From assembly GCF_022549775.1 (NCBI RefSeq), contig NZ_JAKZGP010000009.1, forward strand, positions 38,841-102,840: a stretch of DNA of 64,000 nt, written 5' to 3'. The notes under the pieces were generated by a model. That model was not told the DNA's origin and made no database searches. It saw nothing but the letters and a program-made list of their open reading frames with translations. The first letter of the stretch is position 1. Each line of letters begins with the position of its first letter. Of this stretch, positions 34,933 to 43,739 are shown in pieces. The translations under genes and the position numbers were made by a program. This DNA comes from Belliella filtrata. Its GTDB lineage: Bacteria; Bacteroidota; Bacteroidia; Cytophagales; Cyclobacteriaceae.

Positions 34933-36279
34933 ATGGAGACCACTCTTTATCCAACAAATCAAGTTCCTAAAGAAATACAAAGTCACTATGATAAAAAATC
35001 ATGGGATTCGGGCAACTATGTATACTGGGGTATCACTAGTATATTGCTAGGTCTATTTATTTTGGAATTTTTTATCTTAAAATCCATTTGGCATACAACA
35101 CTTTTGTTTAAATCAATTTTAATTGGGTTAGCTTTTATAATGTATCACCTATTAAAAAAACATTCCCCAACCCCCAATGTACTGGTTTTAATCTATGTTT
35201 CTTTATTTTCTGTCTATTGTATAACAATTATACATATTGAAGTTGGGTTTATAGTAACTCTATACTTCGCTATCTTAACCTTGGTAATTAGTGTCACCAA
35301 TTACCTGATGTTGTGGGAGTCCAAGTTTTCAATTATCGAAATCCTTGTTGTATGTTTTATCTTTTTGACTTTCCAATGGTTGAATCAATTTACAAACTTA
35401 TGGGAAGTAATGGCTTTAGGAGGATATGTGTTCTTTTTATTTATCATTCTTACCTCCTTTATTCCAGATGCACGAAAGAGGAACTATCTACTCAATATTG
35501 ACAGGGATTTAAAAAAGAATAACATCATAAACAATCTCAACATAAAAGTCAATGAGCTTCAAGTTCAAATGGAAGAAATCCAGCAACTTAATAAGATTGA
35601 CAGAGAGAAAGAAAAAATCCTACGTCACGACCTAAAAAACAAAATCAGTAATATCATAGGCTTGTCTCAATTAATTGACGGTCAGGAAGCCGAGGAAGAT
35701 CAGATGTATATCCAACTTCTTAGAGATGTCAGTACAGATCTACTCAAATATGCGGATAGTCTTTATAGCAAAAATGAAGAGAAATTAAAATCACCATTGA
35801 ACATCAATCTAGAACTTCTCAATATATACGCAGCTTTCAGAAAGTCTAAAAATGAAATGAAGGCTAAGCTCGAAAAAAAGGGCATCGAACTGATTTTACC
35901 TGAAAGCGACCCTCAAACCTATATTGAAGCTGACCTTTTGATTATCAACAATATTTTGGAAAACATCCTAAATTATCTTATTGACTGGTCAAATATTCAA
36001 AGTAAAATAATTGTATCTTTTGTTGAGAGCCAACCGAATTTGAAGGTTCAAATAGAGGCACCATCTACCCAAGTTAGTCCAGAAAAACTAAATAATATTT
36101 TTATGCCAATTGAAAATTTTGAATTCACTTCAAGTTTCGCAAAACCCAAAGGACTTGGACTTCAAATTGCAAAAAGTATGACTGAAAAACTAGGAGGATA
36201 CTTTAAATACCAAACCAACTTAAATGGTGGTGTGACTTTTAAGCTTGAATTTAAATCTCCTGAAAAATCAGCATCATGA
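34933..36279 (+). CDS. Membrane sensor histidine kinase with degenerate ATP-binding domain
   Basis: A 448-residue protein. Residues 30-178 hold about six membrane segments with very short loops (for example ITSILLGLFILEFFIL, VLVLIYVSLFSVYCITII, YVFFLFIILTSFI), so the signal is sensed in or near the membrane. A coiled coil (about 190-230) leads to the H-box EKEKILRHDLKNKISNI with His232. The HATPase region has an N-box (NNILENILNYL) and G2 box (KGLGLQIAKSMTEKLGGYF), but the G1 box that should read D-x-G-x-G is EAPSTQV. ATP binding may be weak or lost. No response regulator is adjacent. The stop overlaps the next gene by ATGA, so it belongs to the polysaccharide operon. Confidence 0.8.
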   Translation: METTLYPTNQVPKEIQSHYDKKSWDSGNYVYWGITSILLGLFILEFFILKSIWHTTLLFKSILIGLAFIMYHLLKKHSPTPNVLVLIYVSLFSVYCITIIHIEVGFIVTLYFAILTLVISVTNYLMLWESKFSIIEILVVCFIFLTFQWLNQFTNLWEVMALGGYVFFLFIILTSFIPDARKRNYLLNIDRDLKKNNIINNLNIKVNELQVQMEEIQQLNKIDREKEKILRHDLKNKISNIIGLSQLIDGQEAEEDQMYIQLLRDVSTDLLKYADSLYSKNEEKLKSPLNINLELLNIYAAFRKSKNEMKAKLEKKGIELILPESDPQTYIEADLLIINNILENILNYLIDWSNIQSKIIVSFVESQPNLKVQIEAPSTQVSPEKLNNIFMPIENFEFTSSFAKPKGLGLQIAKSMTEKLGGYFKYQTNLNGGVTFKLEFKSPEKSAS

Positions 36280-38327
36280 GGTCAAAACACATACTTATTG
36301 TTTTATTTTTCTTTTGTAATGCTTTTGTAATGGCTAAAGATCCAGTCAAAAGATCATTTACAGAATTTGGATATCCAAAAAGCACCATCTCATTTGGTGA
36401 AAAAAGTGGTGCTGAATTTTATTTCAAAAATGACCCTTTGAGGGATCTTGCTCAAAGTGGATTTTTTTTAGAAATCCTTGTCTCACCATCTATCCAAAAA
36501 GAGAAAAGTAAAATAGGTATAAAACTAGACAATAATCCTGTATTAGAGATAGATTTAAGAGAGCAATCTGACACCATACAAGTCTTTGTTCCTTTACAAA
36601 ATAGTACGTCCGAATCAGGTTATACTAAATTGAGTATCGAGCCATCATTTAGAACTACTAATGATGATTGCATGGATATTGACCAAAAAGGCACTTGGTT
36701 CAGCATCTCGGAAAATTCGTATTTTCAAGATAAAATGAAAGAGCCTAATTCTGAATATAAAGAATGGACCATATCTGAATTTCTACCTAGTGCTCAGGCG
36801 ATTTTAATCCCAAAGGCAAATCTAGAGTCCTATGCTAATACCATTTCTCATCTTCATTTTTTCTTTCTGAACACCCAAGGCAGAAATCTTTCATTGAAAT
36901 TCTTAGAAGATGCAGAGCCTTTGGATTTTCACCATGCTGTACTGTTAGGTGAGCCCTCAGCAATTCGAAATGGCTTACCTGATTCATTTGTAAGCAAGAA
37001 AAAAATAGAAACTTCGGGATTATCTATCCATACTTTTGAATTTTCAGACTCTTTAAAAAGTGAACCTATCTTCCTAAACAATCTCTTTATCTTGGGACAA
37101 AAACCATACGATTTAGATCAATTGATTCAAGTTTTGTTTACAGATTTTGGAAAGAGTGTTTTTTTAAATCAATCCTTATCAATTATTGATAAAAAGCACC
37201 ATGTCGATCCAGTTTATAGGTTTGATATTGGGAAGAGTTATAATCTTGCTGCACTAGGATTAAATGAAGAAGTGATCAATGGAAAAGGGCGTATGCGAAA
37301 AAACATCCCCATTCCAGAATTTTTAGCTAAACAGGCTCTGAACACAATATCATTTAATATCTCGGTCAATCACACCCCTATAAAAACTACTGAAAAGGCT
37401 TATTTAAATATTTTTATCAATAACAAACTTCTCCAAACTTACCAACTAGACGGAAATGGAGTAATAGAGAAGACTATTGATTCAAGAAAAGCTCAACTTG
37501 GGGCAAGTAATTATATCGGTTTTGAATTTATTTACATCCCTGAAGGTGGAATGTGTGATCAAGATGCTCCAGATTTCTTTGCACAAATCGATCCTTCAAA
37601 TTCATCTGTCAGCTTTCAATACCACAATAAAATTCCTGAAACCTTTCATGCATTCCCAGCAAATTTTGCTGGGAGTGAAGTAGACTTAATTTATGATTAC
37701 CAATTAACTTTAGAAGATATCCCTAATTTTTCTAAGCTCATTAGTCTATTAAATCTAAGGGACACAAAAGCATTAGGCATATACTTACCAAGAGTAAGCA
37801 GCTTAAAAAACAGTCGAGATTCACTTCTCAACAAGAATTTAATACTACTATCAAGGTCTGACAACAACTTTGAGGAAATTCTTCAAAGTAACTCATATGT
37901 TGAATTTTCACAATCGAGAGTAAATTATAGATCAGATGAACTTGACACATTCTTTGGTTTTGTTTCTGACAAACCCCTGAATTACGTTCAATTAACTAAT
38001 AATAAAGGAAATAAAATTCTAAAATTTAACCTCTTTTCAAAGGACAGGATGGCCTTTGAAAGACTTTTGGATGGATTTAGAGAACAATACCTCACAAATA
38101 CTGGTAATGTTATGATTTCTAACTCAGAAAGATATTTCTTTTTTGATTTGAGTCAATCTGATCTAAAGAAGCAGAAATCGGAAAGTGAGGTCAGATTTAT
38201 CTCATTTTGGAGCAGTTATAGAATCCTTATCATCAGTATGCTAGCCGCATTATTCATCGTATTACTCATTTACATTTATAAGAAATCACGCTTTGCTCAA
38301 AAATCTATTGAAGATGCAAGAAAATAA
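36276..38327 (+). CDS. BcsB-like periplasmic polysaccharide synthase subunit
   Basis: A 683-residue exported protein with signal peptide (ILIVLFFFCNAFVMA) and one C-terminal membrane helix (ILIISMLAALFIVLLIYIY at about 655-673) ahead of a short basic tail. This is the topology of BcsB, the periplasmic partner of cellulose synthase. By eye the beta-rich ectodomain also shows BcsB-like spots: DDCMDIDQKGTWFSISENSY, where BcsB has a Cys followed by a Trp and a Ser-rich turn, and IPETFHAFPANFAGSEVDL near the region that precedes the second carbohydrate-binding module in BcsB. Similarity is distant. It overlaps the kinase gene by 4 bp and the barrel gene by 14 bp. It presumably guides the nascent polymer across the periplasm. 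Confidence 0.65.
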   Translation: MRSKHILIVLFFFCNAFVMAKDPVKRSFTEFGYPKSTISFGEKSGAEFYFKNDPLRDLAQSGFFLEILVSPSIQKEKSKIGIKLDNNPVLEIDLREQSDTIQVFVPLQNSTSESGYTKLSIEPSFRTTNDDCMDIDQKGTWFSISENSYFQDKMKEPNSEYKEWTISEFLPSAQAILIPKANLESYANTISHLHFFFLNTQGRNLSLKFLEDAEPLDFHHAVLLGEPSAIRNGLPDSFVSKKKIETSGLSIHTFEFSDSLKSEPIFLNNLFILGQKPYDLDQLIQVLFTDFGKSVFLNQSLSIIDKKHHVDPVYRFDIGKSYNLAALGLNEEVINGKGRMRKNIPIPEFLAKQALNTISFNISVNHTPIKTTEKAYLNIFINNKLLQTYQLDGNGVIEKTIDSRKAQLGASNYIGFEFIYIPEGGMCDQDAPDFFAQIDPSNSSVSFQYHNKIPETFHAFPANFAGSEVDLIYDYQLTLEDIPNFSKLISLLNLRDTKALGIYLPRVSSLKNSRDSLLNKNLILLSRSDNNFEEILQSNSYVEFSQSRVNYRSDELDTFFGFVSDKPLNYVQLTNNKGNKILKFNLFSKDRMAFERLLDGFREQYLTNTGNVMISNSERYFFFDLSQSDLKKQKSESEVRFISFWSSYRILIISMLAALFIVLLIYIYKKSRFAQKSIEDARK

Positions 38328-39165
38328 ATTATGCTGTTTGATAATTCTATTGATGTTGGTTGGGATAGCTCAAAGCTATGCGCAAAATCCATGGCAACAG
38401 GATAAAGGCGAAGCATTGATTTCTCCATTTGTCAGCCATTATAGGGCAACAGCATTTAGGTCTAGAGATGGGGAAAAGATTCCATTCCAAGACCAAGGGT
38501 TGTTTACCAATTATAACCCCCGTATGTATTTTTCTTTACCACTGAATGGCTATAAAGTGAATTTTTTTGGATCAATTCCTTTATTCATAAATAGATTTGA
38601 TGACACACAACAACGTCAACGTAATGTAGATCTTGGCGATCTGGAGCTGGGAGCGAGATTTCACCTGAGACAGATGAAAAACCATTACCTCATGGGGGCA
38701 TTGACGGCATTCATCCCTGCCTATCAAAACAACAACCTTCCTTATGCTGGTTTCGGAAGGTTTGGAATGGAAGGAAGGTTAATATTAGCTGGCAACTCCC
38801 CTTGGTTGGGGGAAAGTAACAACTTTCATAAGGTGGAAGGAGCGTTTAGACAATTTTTCCCTGGAGGGCCTTCTCAAATCAGGCTATTTTCCTCCCAAGG
38901 TATCCGATTCGCACCAAAAACAGTACTTCTTGGAGAAATCGATGGAATGTTCTCTTTCAGCAGGGAGAGTCAATTTTTCGAAAACAATCTTCAACTGGTG
39001 TCAGATTTCACGATGGTAAAGGCCTCTCTAAATATTGGTTATGAGTTCACTCCTGAATTCTCTTTATATGGTGGATTATTTCATGATATTTTGAATAGAA
39101 ACTCTGGTATAGGAAGTGGCTTTCAAGTATTCTCAGTTATTCGAATGAAATCTAAAGTAAAATGA
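38314..39165 (+). CDS. Outer-membrane beta-barrel protein of the polysaccharide operon
   Basis: A protein of about 283 residues. The start is ATG 38314 (MQENKLCCLIILLMLVGIAQ), inside the end of the upstream gene; an ATG at 38293 overlaps it more. Signal peptide is cut near SYAQNPW. The mature chain alternates in barrel strands: PRMYFSLPLNGYKVNFFGSI, LGDLELGARFHLRQM, YLMGALTAFIPAY, KASLNIGYEFTPEFSLYGGL, ending GFQVFSVIRMKSK. No TPR domain precedes the barrel, unlike BcsC. It is the likely exit or outer-membrane partner for the polymer, by position only. It overlaps the GT gene by 4 bp. Confidence 0.72.
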   Translation: MQENKLCCLIILLMLVGIAQSYAQNPWQQDKGEALISPFVSHYRATAFRSRDGEKIPFQDQGLFTNYNPRMYFSLPLNGYKVNFFGSIPLFINRFDDTQQRQRNVDLGDLELGARFHLRQMKNHYLMGALTAFIPAYQNNNLPYAGFGRFGMEGRLILAGNSPWLGESNNFHKVEGAFRQFFPGGPSQIRLFSSQGIRFAPKTVLLGEIDGMFSFSRESQFFENNLQLVSDFTMVKASLNIGYEFTPEFSLYGGLFHDILNRNSGIGSGFQVFSVIRMKSKVK

Positions 39166-41075
39166 GACTAGAATATTATAGAAAATCATTGTTTCAGGAA
39201 AAGGCCAAGCTTAATACTATCCAAATAGAAGAAATTGAGCGCTTGGAAAGAAAACTTAAACAAAGCTTTCTAAAAATAGCACTTAACTTTGGCTATCTAA
39301 GTAGAAGTGCTTGGAGACAAACTTTGATAGATTCTGATATTGAACTGTACCAGTTTGATTATAATTCTTTACTACCGATTGAAAAGAGTAAACTTATTCA
39401 GGAAAACCTGCACCAGTTCTTAGATGCATTGATTTTTCCTATAAAACAAACTGATGATCAGCTTCACGTTATTCTATGTGACCCTTCAGACGGCATTAAT
39501 ATAAATAGAATTGAAGCTATTTTGGGTCAGAAGATAAATAGTTTTGAAATTGCCGAGGATTTAGATGTGTTAAAAGCTTTGCATGTCACTTATGGGGCAG
39601 AATACCTAGACAAAGCCGTGTTTGGCATCTATGATAGTGATAGAGAAAGTTGTGCTATTGAGACATTTACAAAACCTCAGCTATACTTTTTGGGAATACT
39701 ATTTTCGATTGGACTTTCATTTTTTTTCTTTTTCCCTATAGGAACTGCCATTACTATAAACATCGTACTAAACTTACTCCTCTTTATTTCAATTTCATTT
39801 AAGTTTGTTCTCACACTTTATGGATCCAAGTTTGAGGTTGCCAAGAAGATAAATCCTGATGAACTAGAGGCCATTGACGACAAGGAATTACCATTTTACA
39901 CCATTTTACTTCCTGTTTTCAAGGAATCAGAAGTTATTCATAAGCTCGTCTATAATCTCAAAAACCTTGACTACCCTCTAGAAAAGCTGGACATAAAACT
40001 CTTGATCGAGTCGGATGACGAAATGACCTATAATGCAGTAAAAAACATGAATTTCCCTTGTGTTTTTGAACCTGTAATCATCCCCTATGCTCAGCCAAAG
40101 ACTAAACCAAAAGCGTGTAATTATGGGCTATACTTTAGTAAAGGTAAATACCTCACAATATATGATGCTGAGGATATTCCTGACAACAACCAATTAAAAC
40201 TGGTCTACACACTTTTCAAAAAAATCAGTGAAGAATATGTTGTCGTCCAATGTGCTTTAAATTATTTCAATAAAAAAGAAAATATCCTCACGCGATTGTT
40301 CACACTTGAGTATTCCTACTGGTTTGATTACATGTTGCCTGGCTTAGACAATCTAGATGTTCCGATACCACTCGGCGGCACATCGAACCACTTCCGATTT
40401 GACAAGTTGATGGAATTAGGTGGATGGGATGGATTCAATGTGACAGAGGATGCAGATTTAGGTTTAAGAGCTTATGCCAAATCCTATAAAGTCACTGTGC
40501 TTGACTCTACTACCCTTGAAGAGGCTAATAATGATTTTTTCAATTGGATTCGCCAAAGATCAAGGTGGATCAAAGGATATATGCAGACCTTTTTGGTACA
40601 CATGCGTAATCCCCTGAAGCTTTACAAAAAAGTGGGATTAAAAGGGTTTCTCTCTTTCCAATTCTTTATTGGAGGTACCTTTTTCACTTTTCTTGTTTAT
40701 CCAATATTACTAACCTTTCTCCTGTTCATACTCTTTTTATACACTGGTATTTTGGATAAAATGGTATTTTGGAATGAGATTGAAATCAGTGAAATCATCC
40801 TAGACAATGTTCGACTGTTTTTTCCTGACTGGCTTGTAATCTTATCAGTGTTCAATTTTGTAGTTGGCAACCTGATGATGATATATGTGAACATGATTGC
40901 TGTATTCCGAAGAAAAGCTTATAGTTTGATGTTGTTTTCATTGATCAATCCATTTTACTGGCTTATGCACTCAGTGTCTGCTTATAAAGGTTTGATTCAA
41001 TTAATCACTAAACCATTCTATTGGGAAAAAACTAATCATGGTTTGACAAAAGCAACCAAAGGGCCTGTACAATGA
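39162..41075 (+). CDS. Membrane GT2 polysaccharide synthase with N-terminal MshEN-like domain
   Basis: A 637-residue processive-looking synthase. Residues 30-150 match the GSPII_E_N/MshEN pattern (FLKIALNFGYLSRSAWRQTL, then LPIEKSKLIQENLHQFLDAL and LHVILCDPSDGININRIEAI). Two membrane helices follow (172-218). The GT-A domain (245-480) has LPVFKESEVI, KACNYGLYFSKGKYLTIYDA with DAED at 335-338, TED at 428-430 and the QRSRW motif at 465-469, which is the D,D,D,Q/RxxRW set of cellulose- and chitin-type synthases. Further helices close the protein. MshEN domains bind cyclic-di-GMP in MshE and are present in the E. coli NfrB glycosyltransferase, so allosteric control by a nucleotide is likely but inferred. 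Confidence 0.85.
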   Translation: MRLEYYRKSLFQEKAKLNTIQIEEIERLERKLKQSFLKIALNFGYLSRSAWRQTLIDSDIELYQFDYNSLLPIEKSKLIQENLHQFLDALIFPIKQTDDQLHVILCDPSDGININRIEAILGQKINSFEIAEDLDVLKALHVTYGAEYLDKAVFGIYDSDRESCAIETFTKPQLYFLGILFSIGLSFFFFFPIGTAITINIVLNLLLFISISFKFVLTLYGSKFEVAKKINPDELEAIDDKELPFYTILLPVFKESEVIHKLVYNLKNLDYPLEKLDIKLLIESDDEMTYNAVKNMNFPCVFEPVIIPYAQPKTKPKACNYGLYFSKGKYLTIYDAEDIPDNNQLKLVYTLFKKISEEYVVVQCALNYFNKKENILTRLFTLEYSYWFDYMLPGLDNLDVPIPLGGTSNHFRFDKLMELGGWDGFNVTEDADLGLRAYAKSYKVTVLDSTTLEEANNDFFNWIRQRSRWIKGYMQTFLVHMRNPLKLYKKVGLKGFLSFQFFIGGTFFTFLVYPILLTFLLFILFLYTGILDKMVFWNEIEISEIILDNVRLFFPDWLVILSVFNFVVGNLMMIYVNMIAVFRRKAYSLMLFSLINPFYWLMHSVSAYKGLIQLITKPFYWEKTNHGLTKATKGPVQ

Positions 41076-42619
41076 AATCAAAAAAAATCATATATTTCCT
41101 CACTTGGCTGCTATTAAGTTGTGGGTATCTTATGCTGAGCTACTGGCTTCAGCAAAGGGGTTACTACAATTTGGAATCATACTTTATAGACTATAAAAAA
41201 CTCATTACATTGATGGATGAAGATAGCCTTTTGAGAACTGTATATTTCACGGAGCCATTTCTCTTGTTTTTAGGTTCTTCTCTTTTTGGTTTCCCCAAAT
41301 TCATTGGTTCTACATATATTTTCAATGCATTTATTATTGGATGGCTCTCAAACCACCTCATTCATAAATCCATCTCAAATCAAAAAATCCCTTCTTATCT
41401 GATTGTATATATTATTTTTAGTCCTGTAATTGTGTACGCTGGGATTTCGGGAGGAAGCTTGGCTTTATATTTATTGTTCCATTACCTTTTTTTCACATTA
41501 GTGTTAAAATATACCGAAACCTATTCTGTATTTCATCTTACACTTTTGAGTATTCTTATTGGCGTATTTATCCTTCTCAACCTCGAAGTGCTAAAATTGA
41601 TACTCCTTTTAATCCCTATATTCTTTTTTAGTAGTTTTCACAAAGCAAAAGGAATTTCAGGATCCTTTTATAATCGAGCTTCTCTCATTCTGAGCAATGA
41701 TTCTCAAAGGAGAAAATTCTTCTCAAGTTTCTTTTCTTCAATCTTCGTTGTGGCTTTTATCCCGCTGATGGGCTTAACTACTTTTCTTATTTTGAATAAG
41801 GTTTTTGCAGGGAGTACTTTCTATTTTATGGAAAGTTATGGTAATAACTGGAACAGCTACTCAACAATATTCCCTTTCATTGCTGAAGTTGAAAAATACA
41901 GCCCATTTATCGCTTCGAACACACCTTACTATCTTTTTAGCTTTTTATCAGTTTCATTACTTACAGTTTTCCAAATTTTCAATTATGGAGGTGTTAAGGC
42001 TAAAAGTATATTGATGCTATTGGCAATTTTATTTTTGCTTTCTGAAATTCAAGAGTTTAAAATCGAAAAGTTAAACATTCAATACCTTAGTTTGCTTTCT
42101 GGAGCAGGTATTGCCTCAGCATTTTTCTTCAGAAAGGACTTCCAAAAACCTAGCAAATTAAACTACCTGCTTATTTCAATTATTGCCACTTTAGGAATTT
42201 ACCTTCAATGGCAATATTTCAACATCAGCATTCAAGAAAATGAAAATCTCTTTGCCAAATCTATCGTAGATCCACAAGAGGGTATAAGAGTAAAAAGCAT
42301 AGACAGTTTTGAAAAAACATTCAAAAAACTACCTTCAGGAAGGATATTGATTGATGATGCTATTTTCTACCCAGAACTCACAACGCTACCAAAGGGTTTT
42401 GTATGGGAAGGCCACTTTAGTTCAAGTTATCAACAAGCTTTGCAGATTCCTGAATTATATGCTGATTATGTGGTGATGACCAAAAGTACCCATCCACTAT
42501 ACTTAGATGACATTGTAGCTACAGCATTCAAAAGGTTAGATTTACTTCAAGTAAGAACTAGCTTAGCGCTATTATTTGAGGATGATTTTATGGAAATCTA
42601 CAAAATTCAAAAAAAATGA
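41072..42619 (+). CDS. Polytopic membrane protein, GT-C-like
   Basis: A 515-residue protein with about 10-11 membrane helices (for example IIYFLTWLLLSCGYLMLSYW, LALYLLFHYLFFTLVL, FFSSIFVVAFIPLMGLTTFL, NYLLISIIATLGIYLQW) and a soluble C-terminal domain of about 130 residues, predicted outside. The first outside loop has the look of GT-C enzymes, with acidic residues after helix 1 (LESYFIDYKKLITLMDEDSL). I cannot assign a family. It overlaps the synthase by 4 bp and is the last gene of the operon; addition of a side group or of a starter sugar from a lipid carrier is a possible role, by inference from fold and position. Confidence 0.65.
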   Translation: MKSKKIIYFLTWLLLSCGYLMLSYWLQQRGYYNLESYFIDYKKLITLMDEDSLLRTVYFTEPFLLFLGSSLFGFPKFIGSTYIFNAFIIGWLSNHLIHKSISNQKIPSYLIVYIIFSPVIVYAGISGGSLALYLLFHYLFFTLVLKYTETYSVFHLTLLSILIGVFILLNLEVLKLILLLIPIFFFSSFHKAKGISGSFYNRASLILSNDSQRRKFFSSFFSSIFVVAFIPLMGLTTFLILNKVFAGSTFYFMESYGNNWNSYSTIFPFIAEVEKYSPFIASNTPYYLFSFLSVSLLTVFQIFNYGGVKAKSILMLLAILFLLSEIQEFKIEKLNIQYLSLLSGAGIASAFFFRKDFQKPSKLNYLLISIIATLGIYLQWQYFNISIQENENLFAKSIVDPQEGIRVKSIDSFEKTFKKLPSGRILIDDAIFYPELTTLPKGFVWEGHFSSSYQQALQIPELYADYVVMTKSTHPLYLDDIVATAFKRLDLLQVRTSLALLFEDDFMEIYKIQKK

Positions 42620-42624
42620 GGGTT

Positions 42625-42669
42625 AAAAAGTAAACCTCCTCAGCAATATCTACGCCAGAGGAGGTTTAC
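42625..42669 (-). terminator. Terminator of the ilv-leu operon
   Basis: Perfect 12-bp stem GTAAACCTCCTC / GAGGAGGTTTAC (42630-42641 and 42658-42669) with a 16-base loop, followed on the minus strand by five T. It lies 8 bp after the leuB stop and may also end the polysaccharide operon coming from the left. Confidence 0.85.
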
Positions 42670-42677
42670 ATTACACT

Positions 42678-43739
42678 TTAGAGATTCTCAGCCAACCAGT
42701 CTCCTACTTCAGAGGTTTTATAAGCTTTACCTCCTTCAGCGATATCTTCTGTGACAATACCTTCAGCCAAGGATTTATTCACCACATCAGAGATGGCTTG
42801 GGCTTCCGCTTTCATATCGAAAGCATACTCAAACATCATAGCTGCTGAAAGGACTGTAGCAAGAGGGTTTGCAATATCTTTTCCCGCTGCCTGAGGATAT
42901 GATCCATGAATTGGCTCAAATAGTTTGTTTTCAGTACCTACAGATGCAGATGGCATCAAGCCCATAGATCCCGAAATCACAGAAGCTTCGTCAGTCAAAA
43001 TATCACCAAAAAGGTTCTCTGTGATCAAAACATCATAAGCTTTAGGCCATTGAATCAATCTCATGGCTACCGCATCAACGAACTCGTACTCAACTTTTAC
43101 ATCTGGATATTCAGGTGCCAGTTCTTGCACAGTCTCTCTCCACAATCTGGAAGTAGCCAACACATTGGCTTTATCTACACATGTTAGAATTTTTCTTCTC
43201 TTTTGAGCTGCTTCAAACCCCATTCTTGCAAGTCTTGAGATTTCTTCCTTAGTATACACGTTGGTATCAAAAGCTTTGGTTCCTTGCTCATTTCGTCCTC
43301 TAGGTTCACCGAAGTAAACTCCACCAGTAAGCTCTCTAAAAAACACAAAATCCACACCTTCTACCCTCTCGAGCTTCAAAGGAGATTTATGAACCAAGGA
43401 AGGGAAGGTAAATGTAGGTCGCACATTTGCAAAAAGGCCAAGCTTCTTTCTCATAGCAAGAAGTCCTTGCTCAGGTCTTACTTTAGCTTTGGGATCATTA
43501 TCATATTTCGGATCACCTATCGCACCGAACAACACAGCGTCTGCTCTCAAGCAAACTTCATGTGTAGCATCTGGATAAGGGTCTCCAGTCTGATCGATTG
43601 CTGTAGCTCCGACTACTCCTTCTTCAAAATTGATCGTATGGCCAAATTTCTTTCCTACTGCTTTGACCACTTTTACTGCCTGAGCTATTACCTCAGGTCC
43701 TATGCCATCACCTGGCAGTAGCGCTATATTCATTTCCAT
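42678..43739 (-). CDS. leuB: 3-isopropylmalate dehydrogenase
   Basis: NAD-dependent oxidative decarboxylase of leucine synthesis, which also serves the citramalate route to 2-oxobutyrate as methylmalate dehydrogenase. 353 residues, as usual. Motifs: [50 protein letters not shown] with the two Arg residues that bind the malate moiety, [56 protein letters not shown], and [20 protein letters not shown]. It overlaps the cimA-like gene by 32 bp and ends the operon. Confidence 0.96.
   Translation of the reverse strand: MEMNIALLPGDGIGPEVIAQAVKVVKAVGKKFGHTINFEEGVVGATAIDQTGDPYPDATHEVCLRADAVLFGAIGDPKYDNDPKAKVRPEQGLLAMRKKLGLFANVRPTFTFPSLVHKSPLKLERVEGVDFVFFRELTGGVYFGEPRGRNEQGTKAFDTNVYTKEEISRLARMGFEAAQKRRKILTCVDKANVLATSRLWRETVQELAPEYPDVKVEYEFVDAVAMRLIQWPKAYDVLITENLFGDILTDEASVISGSMGLMPSASVGTENKLFEPIHGSYPQAAGKDIANPLATVLSAAMMFEYAFDMKAEAQAISDVVNKSLAEGIVTEDIAEGGKAYKTSEVGDWLAENL

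Noticed and set aside
43284..43721. 145-codon plus-strand ORF inside leuB
   Set aside because: Antisense to conserved LeuB motifs; no start-site signals.
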